Assembly: GCA_950295325.1 (NCBI GenBank)
Contig: OX485808.1
Location: 30,214,527-30,278,526 of the forward strand
Reading direction: 5' to 3'
Length of the DNA: 64,000 bases
Origin: Polytrichum commune
Lineage: Eukaryota > Streptophyta > Polytrichopsida > Polytrichales > Polytrichaceae
Shown: one piece after another, positions 44,501-54,565 of the stretch
Position numbering within the stretch: the stretch's first letter is position 1
Layout: the number at the start of each line of letters is the position of its first letter
Position numbers and translations under genes: made by a program
The notes under the pieces: generated by a model
What the model was told of the DNA's origin: nothing
The model's input: the letters and a program-made list of their open reading frames with translations, nothing else
Database searches by the model: none

Positions 44501-45553
44501 GTCACTAAGGAAACAAAGCGAATCTCCAAATTGATCGGACTCGAAGGAAAGATATTGGAATTGGAGAAGCAACTTCACGACCTTGGTAGTTTGGGGATTG
44601 TTGGCATGGGAGGAATTGGCAAATCAACTTTGGCAAATGCTGTAAGCGACCATGTTTCCCACAAATATGGTGCGACATGCTTCGTGGGTGACTTTACATG
44701 TGAAAGTTGTACCATTCACGTGAAATACAAACTACAAGATGTGAAAGAGCCACCTCAAAGCAAAACATTGAAAGAAGGGCACACATTTTTGAAACAATTG
44801 CAAGAGACCAAAAAAATCCTTATTGTTTTGGACAATGTGGGCAACGCAAGGCAACTGGAAGAACTATTGGGTGATTGCACATGTCTTGATGTTCATGGTA
44901 GCCAACTTATTGCTACTTCCCGTAATTGGGAGTCTTTGAAACGACACATACCCATAGTTGGTAAAGTAGATATGGAGACCCTTGATAAAGAGCAATCTAA
45001 AGAATTATTTTCTCTCCATGCATTTGCGACCAACCAACCATGTTTGCCATATTTGGAACATGTAGTTGAGAAGATTGTAAAGGCTTGTGATGGGCTTCCT
45101 TTAAGTTTGGAGGTGATGGGTAGTTATTTGCATGGAGAAAGAAGGTTGAGAATATGGGAGCGAACTTTACAAAGGTTGTTGAGGGCAAGACACGATGGAA
45201 GCATAGATGGGAAAATATGGGAAACATTGAGGATTAGCTTTGATGAACTCGGTGAGAAAGAAAAAAGTATGTTTTTAGACATAAGTTGTTTCTTTTCCAA
45301 GGGCTCCTCAATTGGTGACTGGGTGTTTACAAAAGCAACACTAGTTCGAATGTTTCATGATGACATCAAGAATACCCATCACACATTGGAAAGTCTACAA
45401 GGCAAATCGATGGTGAAATTTGACAAGAACGACAATTTGGATATACATGATCAATTGCAGGATATGGGACGCATGATTGTTGAAAAAGAATTACAACAAA
45501 CTCGAGTTTGGAATTTATCTTTGACAACATTCCTCGAATATTGGAATGACAAG
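44501..45553 (+). CDS. Receptor copy 2, exon B: NB-ARC domain
   Basis: 351 residues with P-loop GMGGIGKST, kinase-2 LIVLDNV, GSQLIATSRN, GLPL, MFLDISCFF and an IHD motif. The exon is the same length as copy 1 with only scattered substitutions, densest after the RNBS-D region (SSIGDWVFTKATLVRMF against TSDWFYTKATLLRMF). No disruption is visible. The uninterrupted frame after an ancient-looking duplication suggests constraint, at least until recently. Confidence 0.93.
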
Positions 45554-45657
45554 GTATGATACATAATGCAAATGAAATTGTAGATTCTTTGCTACTTTGT
45601 TAGAATATTGTATTAATTATACTAGAGAATTAATTGCATGTGGTGTTGTACTTGCAG

Positions 45658-47604
45658 GGCATAGAACTTGTGGAAGGCCTTTCATTCACTACGTTTGAAA
45701 GGAATAATTCGGCAATTCAAACAAATGTAGGTGTGAACACTATGAAAAACCTACGATTTTTGAGTATTAAGAATTGTGAACACATCGACATGCTTTTAGC
45801 TATCATTACCAAAACAGTGACATTGAAATGGTTGAGGATCCATTTCTCAACTCTAAATGACAACATTTTACAGCAGCATACATATTTTATGAAGGAATTC
45901 ATGAAGGTTGGTGAAGATCATCTTCAACAATTGGGTGTACTTGAACTATTTGAAATCATAATTTGCACACCTGCTATATTCCAAAATTTCCAACCTAAAT
46001 TCTTGAAAGAAATATCTTTCATCAAGTGCACGTTCCCACAAGGGGAATTTCCAATTGGCCTTGGAAAGATAGAATTGGAAGAACTCAACATTTCTGACTG
46101 TGAACAACTGAAAACACTACCCAAAGACTTTATCCATTTGACATCTATACTCAAATTGGACATCTCAAAATGTACGAGCTTGGAGGAGTTCCCTTCCGGA
46201 ATATGCACTCTCAAGACTTTGGAGAAATTATCATTCAGAGGATGCAAATCTTTGAGGAGAATACCGGAAGGGTTGGGGGGGTTGACTTCTTTGAAGAAAT
46301 TGATAATGTGGGATTGCGAGGCCTTGGAGGAGTTCCCTTCCGGAATATGCACACTCAAGGCTTTGGAGGAATTACATTTCAATGGATGCAAATCATTGAG
46401 GAAAATACCAGAAGGGTTGGGGGGGTTGATTTGTTTGAAGAAATTGTACATGTGGGATTGCGAGGCCTTGGAGGAGTTCCCTTCCGGAATATGCACTCTC
46501 AAGGCTTTGGAGGAATTACATTTCAATGGATGCAAATCTTTACGGAAAATACCGGAAGGGTTGGGGGGGTTGAGTTGTTTGAAGAAATTGATGATGTGGG
46601 ATTGCGAGGCCTTGGAGGAGTTCCCTTCCGGAATATGCACTCTCAAGGCTTTGGAGGAATTATCATTTAGAGGATGCAAATCTTTGAGGAAAATACCGGA
46701 AGGGTTGGGGGGGTTGACTTGTTTGAAGAAATTGATGATGTGGGATTGCGAGGCCTTGGAGGAGTTCCCTTCCGGAATATGCACTCTCAAGGCTTTGGAG
46801 GAATTCTATTTCTATAACTGCAAATCATTGAGGAAAATACCGGAAGGGTTGGGGGGGTTGACTTGTTTGAAGAAATTGTACATGTGGAATTGCGAGGCCT
46901 TGGAGGAGTTCCCTTCCGGAATATGCACTCTCAAGGCTTTGGAGGAATTACATCTCAATGGATGCAAATCTTTGAGGAAAATACCGGAAGGGTTGGGGGG
47001 GTTGACTTGTTTGAAGAAATTGATGATGTGGGATTGCGAGGCCTTGGAGGAGTTCCCTTCCGGAATATGCACTCTCAAGACTTTGGAGGAATTATATTTC
47101 AATGGTTGCAAATCTTTGATGAAAATACCGGAAGGGTTGGGGGGGTTGACTTGTTTGAAGAAATTGTACATGTGGAATTGCGAGGCCTTGGAGGAGTTCC
47201 CTTCCGGAATATGCACTCTCAAGGCTTTGGAGGAATTACATCTCAATGGATGCAAATCTTTGAGGAAAATACCGGAAGGGTTGGGGGGGTTGACTTGTTT
47301 GAAGAAATTGATGATGTGGGATTGCGAGGCCTTGGAGGAGTTCCCTTCCGGAATATGCACTCTCAAGGCTTTGGAGGAATTATCATTCCAAGGATGCAAA
47401 TCTTTACGGGAAATACCGGAAGGGTTGGGGGGGTTGACTTGTTTGAAGGAATTATATATGTCGGATTGCGAGGCCTTGGAGGAGTTCCCGTCCACAATAT
47501 GCACTCTCAAAGCTTTGGAGGAATTATCATTCAGAGGATGCAAAATCTTTGAGGGAAATACCAGAAGGGTTGGGGGGTTAAGTTGTTTGAAGCAATTGGC
47601 ATGA
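45658..47604 (+). CDS. Receptor copy 2, exon C: LRR domain, ten repeat units
   Basis: 648 codons after intron 2 (45554-45657). The irregular N-terminal LRR part matches copy 1, then ten 48-residue units follow. Nine consecutive G7 tracts are intact. In the tenth unit an extra A (GCAAAATCT near 47540) shifts the frame, a G6 tract at 47570-47575 shifts it back, and loss of a G in TTGGCATGA produces the stop at 47602-47604. Copy 1 has TTGGGCATG at the same place, so the ancestral frame ran further. The complete predicted product (exons A-C) is about 1546 residues, with the longest LRR domain in the window. Confidence 0.87.
   Translation, partial: GIELVEGLSFTTFERNNSAIQTNVGVNTMKNLRFLSIKNCEHIDMLLAIITKTVTLKWLRIHFSTLNDNILQQHTYFMKEFMKVGEDHLQQLGVLELFEIIICTPAIFQNFQPKFLKEISFIKCTFPQGEFPIGLGKIELEELNISDCEQLKTLPKDFIHLTSILKLDISKCTSLEEFPSGICTLKTLEKLSFRGCKSLRRIPEGLGGLTSLKKLIMWDCEALEEFPSGICTLKALEELHFNGCKSLRKIPEGLGGLICLKKLYMWDCEALEEFPSGICTLKALEELHFNGCKSLRKIPEGLGGLSCLKKLMMWDCEALEEFPSGICTLKALEELSFRGCKSLRKIPEGLGGLTCLKKLMMWDCEALEEFPSGICTLKALEEFYFYNCKSLRKIPEGLGGLTCLKKLYMWNCEALEEFPSGICTLKALEELHLNGCKSLRKIPEGLGGLTCLKKLMMWDCEALEEFPSGICTLKTLEELYFNGCKSLMKIPEGLGGLTCLKKLYMWNCEALEEFPSGICTLKALEELHLNGCKSLRKIPEGLGGLTCLKKLMMWDCEALEEFPSGICTLKALEELSFQGCKSLREIPEGLGGLTCLKELYMSDCEALEEFPSTICTLKALEELSFRGCKIFEGNTRRVGGLSCLKQLA
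46176..47590 (+). repeat. Tandem 144-bp LRR array, copy 2
   Basis: Ten units. Units 6-7 and 8-9 form a higher-order duplicate: segments from about 46878 and 47166 match almost perfectly at a 288-bp spacing (both read YMWNC, then HLNG, then MMWDC). This is the footprint expected of a two-unit unequal exchange. Confidence 0.9.
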
Positions 47605-48054
47605 GGGATTGTGAGGTCTTGGAGGAGTTGCCTTCTCGAGTATGCACTGTTAAGGGTTTGGAGGTATAAGTTTTCAAAGGGTGCAAATCTTTGAGAGAAA
47701 TACCGGAAGGGTGGGAGGGGTTGAATTATTTGAAAGAATTTGGCATGAGGGATTACGAGGCCTTGGAGAAGTTCCGTTCCGGAATATACACTCTCAAGGC
47801 TTTGGAGGAATTAGATTTGGATGGATGCAAAAGTTTGTGGAAAATACTTGAAGGGTTGGGGGGGTTGACTTGTTGGAAGAAATTGATCATTTGGGAATGC
47901 GAGGCTCCGACGGAGTTCCCTACAAGAATATGCATTGTGAAGGCTTTGGACAAACTATCAATTCGTGAATGCATATGTTTGAAGAAATTGTACATAGGTG
48001 ATTGCGAGGCCTTGGAAGAGTTCCTTTCTGGAATATGCACTCTAAGGCTTTAAA
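47605..48054 (+). pseudogene. Broken C-terminal LRR units, copy 2
   Basis: Three more LRR units follow the stop; 47691-48053 is open for 120 codons (REIPEGWEGLNYLKEF onward) and more diverged than the main array. Copy 1 has only a shortened version at 9180-9360. It was probably coding before the single-base loss that creates the stop at 47602. Confidence 0.7.
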
Positions 48055-48737
48055 GGAATCATCATTCAATGAATGCAACTTTTAGAGGAAAGTAACAGAA
48101 GTGTTGGGGGATTTGACTTGTTTGAAGAAATTGAGATGGTGAGGTGGTGGAGGAGTTTCGTATTGAGCTATGGACTTAAGAAGTTTGGAGGCATTATCAT
48201 TGTACTGTAGGATATCTTTGAGGTATGTACGGGATGGATTTGAAGGTTTTTGGTGTTTGAAGGAATTGTCCATGGCTTGATATAAACTGACTTTATTTGT
48301 TCAATGATTTGTTTGTAAGATATGTTGCACAATTTGTGACTTTTCAACTTGGCATACAATTTTGACCAATGGATCTTATTGGGCATTGTGCCATTCCTGT
48401 TGTATGTTGTGTATCATGCAGTTTGTTATTTCAAGTTCAAATTGGGAGTTTTGATGTCAAAGTTAAAGTTGGTCAAAGCAAGGATTTTATTTTCCTTTAG
48501 ATAGTGCCAATTGAGGATGCAAGGCAGGATGTTGGAAAACATGCCTCCATGAATTGTGAGGAGGATGAATGGGGTTGTTCAAGACATGACAATGGCTGAA
48601 GTAAATTTTATTTGGTTTTGCATGTGGACATTCCTATATGAGAGTTTATGTTTTGCATCCTATTGTGGGCTTGAACTATTCTGCATATATATATAAAATT
48701 TGTGATGTTGAAATCCCCGTTTAAATTAAGGTTGAAT
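48055..48737 (+). other. 3' flank of receptor copy 2
   Basis: Nearly identical to 9360-10006, with an extra stretch of about 40 bp (TATATATATA-containing) near 48665-48700. Probable 3' untranslated/downstream region. Homology to copy 1 stops at 48737, where the MULE-like element begins. Confidence 0.6.
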
Positions 48738-49671
48738 CCCATATTGAGTGCACTTCATTTTCAAGGTCTCAAATCCAATATATATGTTCACTTCCATTGA
48801 CTAAATAAGTATTTGGCTACATTTCATTTTCAAAGTGAAACCGTCAATAAAGCTTGTAATTAACTTGGAAGTCAAAAATATTACAAAATCCTCATTACCA
48901 CTGAGGTTATAATTTTTGTCACTTACAATTGAAATGGACTTTGTCATTCTAAAATGAAACTAAAATTTATGATTTATTTTTATATTTTAAATATATTATA
49001 TATTTATTATATCCTATATATCCTATATTAAATTAGGCTTAATTAATTTGGTAAGCATATTTTCTGATTTAATTGGGTTTAATTAGGATTAATCAGAATA
49101 TATTAGACTTAGTTGCATTCAATCTTACTTTAACTAGTTTAAATGCGTATGAAAACTTTGTGATTGTAGAAGGTATTAAATATATATTATATAGTATAGT
49201 ATAGTATACTATATTATAGTATATATTTTCTATAATATATAATACTATATATTATATAATACTATATATAAAATCTATATAAAAATAAAAATAAATCATA
49301 AATTTTAGTTTCATTTTAGAATGACAAAGTCCCTTCCAATTGTAAGTGACAAAAATTATAACCTCAGTGGTAATGAGGATTTTGTAATATTTTTGACTTC
49401 CAAGTTAATGACATGCTTTATTGACGGTTTCACTTTGAAAATGAAATGTAGCCAATTGCTTATGTACTCAATGGAAGTGAACATATATATTGGATTTGAG
49501 ACCTTGAAAATGAAGTGCACTCAATATGGGATTTGTGGACAAGTAGCCTTCAAAATACAAGTACACTAGTTTTTTCGAAATCGGGCGGGTGCAAAAAAAA
49601 TGTCGGGGGCTGCCCCATGACAGAATATTCCCCCCCCCCCCCCGAAAAGTTCATGGGGGGGTACTTAATGT
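48738..49671. mobile_element. MULE-like foldback element, left end truncated
   Basis: Two inverted arms: 48738-48990 and 49290-49535 are near-perfect reverse complements, separated by an AT-rich spacer with TATA-type palindromes. The right terminus GAGGACATTAAGTACCCC (reverse complement of 49654-49671) matches the family end at 58461, while the left outer 170 bp are missing. It sits exactly at the copy-1/copy-2 homology break. Confidence 0.7.
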
Positions 49672-51176
49672 CCTCATTGACCAAGTATTGAGGAAGTTAT
49701 GCCTGTTCAAACCTTGGCAGTCCCGGGAATCACTCCGAGGCACTGCTGTACCAGGGTGTTGTCCGGGGACAACGCCCCACTCAAATTGCCATAACTCTTA
49801 GCTCACACCTCCGATTGAGGTGATCTTGAGCATTCTAGAATCACCACGCGATGAGCTACACATAGCTCATGGCCTTACCCTTGTGCATTGTGAGGCCAAA
49901 CCACCCACCCTTATGCGTCGTAGTCCGGGTGGGGGCATGGGCTCACATTCCTGCTTGTCTATCTCCAATTCTTTTTACGTCATTGAACTCCCTTGCATTC
50001 CACATCAATCTTGGCACACCAATTCATTCCACGATAAGATTACAAGTGTTAAAGAACACTCTTCTCTATGATGGCACTATTAGCCCACTCTATTTCAACC
50101 CCACACAACTCGACCGCAAGTTCAACCTCCCCTAATGCCACCTTCTAACACCTTGTGGCCTTCACTCCTTAATTGAGATAATTCTCTAGTTTAACACTCC
50201 ATATTAAGCCCACTTAACTAGCCTACAATCTAACTTAGTCTAAATACTCCTAGCCCTTACCCCCGTTCGATCTCTATCCCTCCTTCTCGGTACTCCAGGC
50301 TTGGTATTGAGTTGTCATCCCTGGTTTGGCGACCTTGCCTTCGGCCAGCTCGACAGCCTTCAAGCATTCAACCTTCAAGCACTCAGCTGCTTCGGCAGCC
50401 TTCAAACAATCCGCTAGTTCGGCAGCCTTCAAACATTCAGCCTTCAAGCATTCAGCTGCTTCGGCAGCCTTCAAACATTCATCCTTCAAGCATTCAGCTG
50501 CTTCGGAGTAAAAACTCAACCCCCTCCGTCTCCCGGCAGTCGGCCCCCTCCTCTTCCGAAGTTGAGAGAGAGAAAAATCTGTGGTGAGAGCTGCTCCTGG
50601 ATGCCTCGCAGTTGATCCCTCCGAGGATCCAGCGTTGCCCGAATTGTAAGGCCTACCCCCCCCCCCCCCGATTCTAACAAAGCTACCACCCAATTCCACC
50701 AGCCCCCGGTCCCAATGTGGGCAGCCTCTAAGCCCTATTCGGGCACATAACCCAGCCTTAAGCCTCAAGCTCCCATTCCCCTTCCTAATAACAAAAGTAC
50801 TAACTACAATCCTTTTAACTAAATCTAATTAACACTAACCCTCTCTCAACACACAAATGACGTAAATCCCTTGTTAACACAAAAACACACCAAACCCACA
50901 GGTTACACTCTTTTTAGTTTTTTAAAAAGTAATCACAATAAAAAGGGACAATTCCCAATAACTTTTGATGTTAAACACACATGTGGGCACCGTTTTGGGC
51001 TCACATGCATCCTAGTCTCCGTGGGTGGGAGGCGTTCCCAACACCCAGGGCCCTCGCCCACACTAGGATCACTTGGGCCCTCTCACCAACGGCGCCACAA
51101 GTCCCGGGTGTCACTCCGGGGTCCCCCTTGTGCCCATGGTGTTTCAGGCACTCCTCATGGAGAGATGCGCGACATA
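49672..51176. other. Copy-2-specific segment, GC-richer
   Basis: No counterpart in copy 1. It holds a 42-bp-period minisatellite (50354-50506), a C15 run near 50657, and two related GC-rich bits containing GTCCCGGG followed by TCACTCCG (near 49720 and 51098). Possibly part of an unidentified retroelement; no protein motif was recognised. Confidence 0.4.
50354..50506. repeat. Minisatellite, 42-bp period
   Basis: Four units of 42, 27, 42 and 42 bp, each starting CAGCCTTCAA and ending TTCGG. The 27-bp unit has an internal 15-bp loss. All lengths are multiples of three, so both strands stay open, but no gene context is visible. Confidence 0.9.
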
Positions 51177-51187
51177 AATGCACATAC

Positions 51188-53850
51188 CTTGTTGAGTGAG
51201 GTAGGTTGTCATTAATCCTCCGGATGCTAACATTGCGTTGAAGCACAAAAGAACATATGCTAAACTTGCCGGCAAAATAGGTTGAGCCAAGTACTGCTTC
51301 CATCCCCGAATCACAACTTGTAATCCACCCTCAATTGCATATAGGACCACAAAAACTAGCTTAGAATACTACTATCAAAATGGGTGCTCAATCTTACAAC
51401 TTTGGTCGCCATTTTGAGCAAAAGTATGATTTGAAGGTTAATTGGAACAATAATATCAAATTTCATAAACCATTCCTTGGGGCCTACATGATTTTAACAA
51501 GCATATTAACAGTGCATATTTTTTCTCTCATTTTACAAGAAATTATTCATGGCAAGACTATACCTAGCTATTCATGTTGAGCATCGGAAGTAGTGCTCTT
51601 GCTCTTGTCTGAATGCTTCGGATATTGTAATGTGCCTTTGGATAGTTTATTAGTAAGCTCCACTAGAGTCAATTGCATTAAAATAGCAATTCCAATCAAT
51701 ACATCATGCTTGTAAATACTCATAACATGACCAATATGCACAAATGTGGAATATTTTATGCAAATTATTGTAATTAAAAGAAAGTGATGGCTTGCAATGC
51801 CATAAAATGCCAATCTAAAATGGGTTTACCTTAGGGTCCAGGTTCAAGACACTCGGGTTCCAAACTAACCCTCAATGGACCTTACTTTTAGACTCAAGAG
51901 TGGACCTAAGCTAGAGTTGAAGATTAGAGTTATCCTTATAGTCTCTACGAAACTCTTGGTTTGGTAGGGAGTTTTGGCCCACTTTTGACATTCTAGAATG
52001 TTTAAGGAGTGTTCAAATGGTGTCGGAACCCCCAATTCAAGCGAAATAAAGGGGTGGCATTTAACTTTGACCGAAAGATGGTTATATAAAAACGGATTTC
52101 ATGACAAACTTTTAAAGGCACCTAAACCGGTGCTTTTAAAGTTTAGTAATGAGTTCTTTTGGCCAAAGTCAAGTACCCCCCCCCGCCCCCCCCCCCCCCC
52201 CTTCATTGCACTAAATTGGGGGTTTTGACCCACTTCAACATTCTAAAATGTCAATAGGTGGACTAAATCTCTCTACCAAACCATGGGTGTCTCAGAGACT
52301 TTGAAAATGAGTCTATCAGTCCGTCAAACCATTTTCGTGAGTGGACACCATCGAGATATAGTGGGAAAGTGATTAGTGGCACTTCATTTTTTCATACCTC
52401 GGACGCGGACCCTACTGTAAACTCTTGGGGTCCAAGATTCTACTCTCGACCAATAGTATCAATTGATTTTGGAGTTTTCTTGGTCTTGGACCACCCAGAA
52501 GGATCATAAGCACTTACCAGCAAAGGAAGGGTAATGACCATTGCTCCCACAGCCAGCTTCACACAAAGCTTTGGATTATATTTTGAAAGCAACAGACCAA
52601 ACACAAATGGGCCTGCTATCTGCGCATATTAACAATTCACAAAACAAAACAAAAACATCATGAGACCCCTTGTTTGTAGGCTGGTATGGTGTGATATGAA
52701 GTCTGTTGTTATAAAGCAACTAGAAAATAAATAGCATATATTCTTTGAACAAAGGGGAACAAGGAACACATGCCTCACAAACAACTTCAACTCAGACAAT
52801 ATAGAATGCTCTTCTTTGTTCAAACCTCCACACTACTACCTCCAAGCTTGCACCAAAGACTTACCAAATATGGAAGGTGTTGTATGCAAACCGAGCAACT
52901 CCTGACCATAACCCATGTTGAATTCATGGATAATTATTATCATTATTATAGCAGCCATTTTTTGAGATTTTGTCTATTCTATTGATGTTATGATGAAGAT
53001 TGTCGTTCAAGTTCTAGAATTGGAGTTGAGATCTAGAAGTTATAAGAGGTCAAATGAAGATGACTCTCTTTCTCTTTTAGTGATTACATAGGCTATGCTC
53101 CCAAGGGGCTCCCAAATGCGATGTTGTTCACTATTGAACCTACAGTGGTAATGAAAATGAGCACATAGTCCATCTCATCGTACACATGTAACCTTTTGGA
53201 TGTCCATTCATAACTACAAGCCTTGCCACATACCAATCAAATATAGGTTTATTGGTCACCTATAAAGCCTCAACCTATCCAGAAGAGACATCCTATCTTT
53301 GACATGTTCAATACCATTGTAACGATATCTTATGACAAGGTAGAGAATGTAATATCAATATAACAAGTTAAAGAAATTTCTTACACAAACACCCACTTTA
53401 GGTGTGGTGATATGGTTACTCTTCTCCTAAGACAAACACTTCTAGGTGTCTTCTAAGGATTGTTACGATGGCCCATTAACTCATATGGTTGGCCAAAAAG
53501 TTAATGACAAACAACCGCTCAACATTGACCACTTTGTGCATACCTATATAATCATTTGTTAAGAAGATTGCAAAACAATCAAAACAACTCACGACCAAAA
53601 GTCACGTTGAAATAAAGTATAATTGTATTAGGTATCTTGCAATGAATTTCCTTTGTGGATTGCTGACAATTTATGTGATTCGATGGTAGTAGGAGGGACC
53701 TACCTGGCTGACGAAGCTAATGACAACCTCACGGAGAAAGGTATGATGCATGACAACAATGACAGCTTGCAAGGCAAAACTCCAGATGTGTTCCACAAAG
53801 CAAGAGGAGAAGTAGCTGCCATACACAACTGAACTATGCAAAACAACAAC
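51188..53850 (-). pseudogene. Ferroportin-like gene relic, copy 2
   Basis: Minus-strand exons in order. About 53838-53703 encodes VVYGSYFSSCFVEHIWSFAL then a GTAGG donor, matching the first transmembrane region of plant IREG3/MAR1. 52619-52518 (102 bp, phase 0) encodes IAGPFVFGLLLSKYNPKLCV and ends at GTAAG. About 51670-51570 encodes LTNKLSKG. About 51365-51188 encodes WKQYLAQPILPASLAYVLLC and GGLMTTYLTQQ, then a GTATG donor. A TAG replaces the GAG of copy 1 in the loop exon (plus strand near 51572), and exons for the second and third membrane regions and the C-terminus are not visible. The first-listed exon is the least certain. Confidence 0.72.
51941..52299. mobile_element. MITE in the ferroportin relic intron, copy 2
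   Basis: Counterpart of 13706-14051 with the same inverted ends. Its C-rich homopolymer is longer and interrupted once by G (near 52177-52200). Confidence 0.55.
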
Positions 53851-54252
53851 AACACAACCACCACCATTGTAAGGAAAAAAGAAGGGAAGGAAAGAACATG
53901 GAAATGTCTGACCAACAAAGCTAATCATAGCAACATGAAGTAGGGATTTGTACATCTGGGCTACCACAAAGGATAATGCAAAGCGCTGAACTCACTCCAT
54001 AAAACATGATGCAACAAACATGGGATACATTGTTGGCATGGCAACATTCCAACCCCCGTCCCCTCACATAAGCCCAATGTTGACCCCATCCTTTTTACTT
54101 TCGAGAAACAAAATTTGAGACAATTTGAGACCAACGAACCAAGTTTAATTCTTCTCCCAAAACAAAGGAGGCCACCAATTCTTCGACAAAAGTCTGGCAA
54201 CTCTCTTGATTGCATACTATGAAACCACTAAATCCTTGGAAGAGAAACCAAC
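52620..54252. other. Non-coding interval around the ferroportin N-terminal exon
   Basis: Apart from the exon at about 53838-53703 nothing coding is supported. 53646-54106 is absent from copy 1. Confidence 0.45.
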
Positions 54253-54565
54253 CTAAGCATGATCAACATAGTCCACATGAGGTGTCCTAGGAATCCAAAT
54301 CACTTTCCTAGTGTTCTCCCTGGGATAAAGAAGGTTGTTGCCACCCCATCTTGGCATGTCAACGTTGGCAAGTGCCTCATCATAGATGGCAACCCTCCCT
54401 ACATCTTGGAGAACTTTTTGTCAATAAATCTTAGTATAGTCAAGTAGAGCTTGCCAAATTGTTTGATGAATCTTCTTGATGTCCCATCTAGTGTTGTTAA
54501 AGGTAAGGTCATTCCTTTCAACCCAAATGGTCCATAAAGTGATTGGCCTATACCCAAGTCTCTAA
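54253..54565 (-). pseudogene. LINE C-terminal relic, copy 2
   Basis: The minus strand reads RPITLWTIWVERNDLTFNNT, then WDIKKIHQTIWQALLDYTK, a TGA, and YDEALANVDMPRWG, ending at TAG 54255-54253. TLWTIWVERND fits the W-x-I-W-x-x-R-N segment near the end of plant LINE polyproteins. It has one internal stop, against a frameshift plus a stop in copy 1. Confidence 0.48.
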
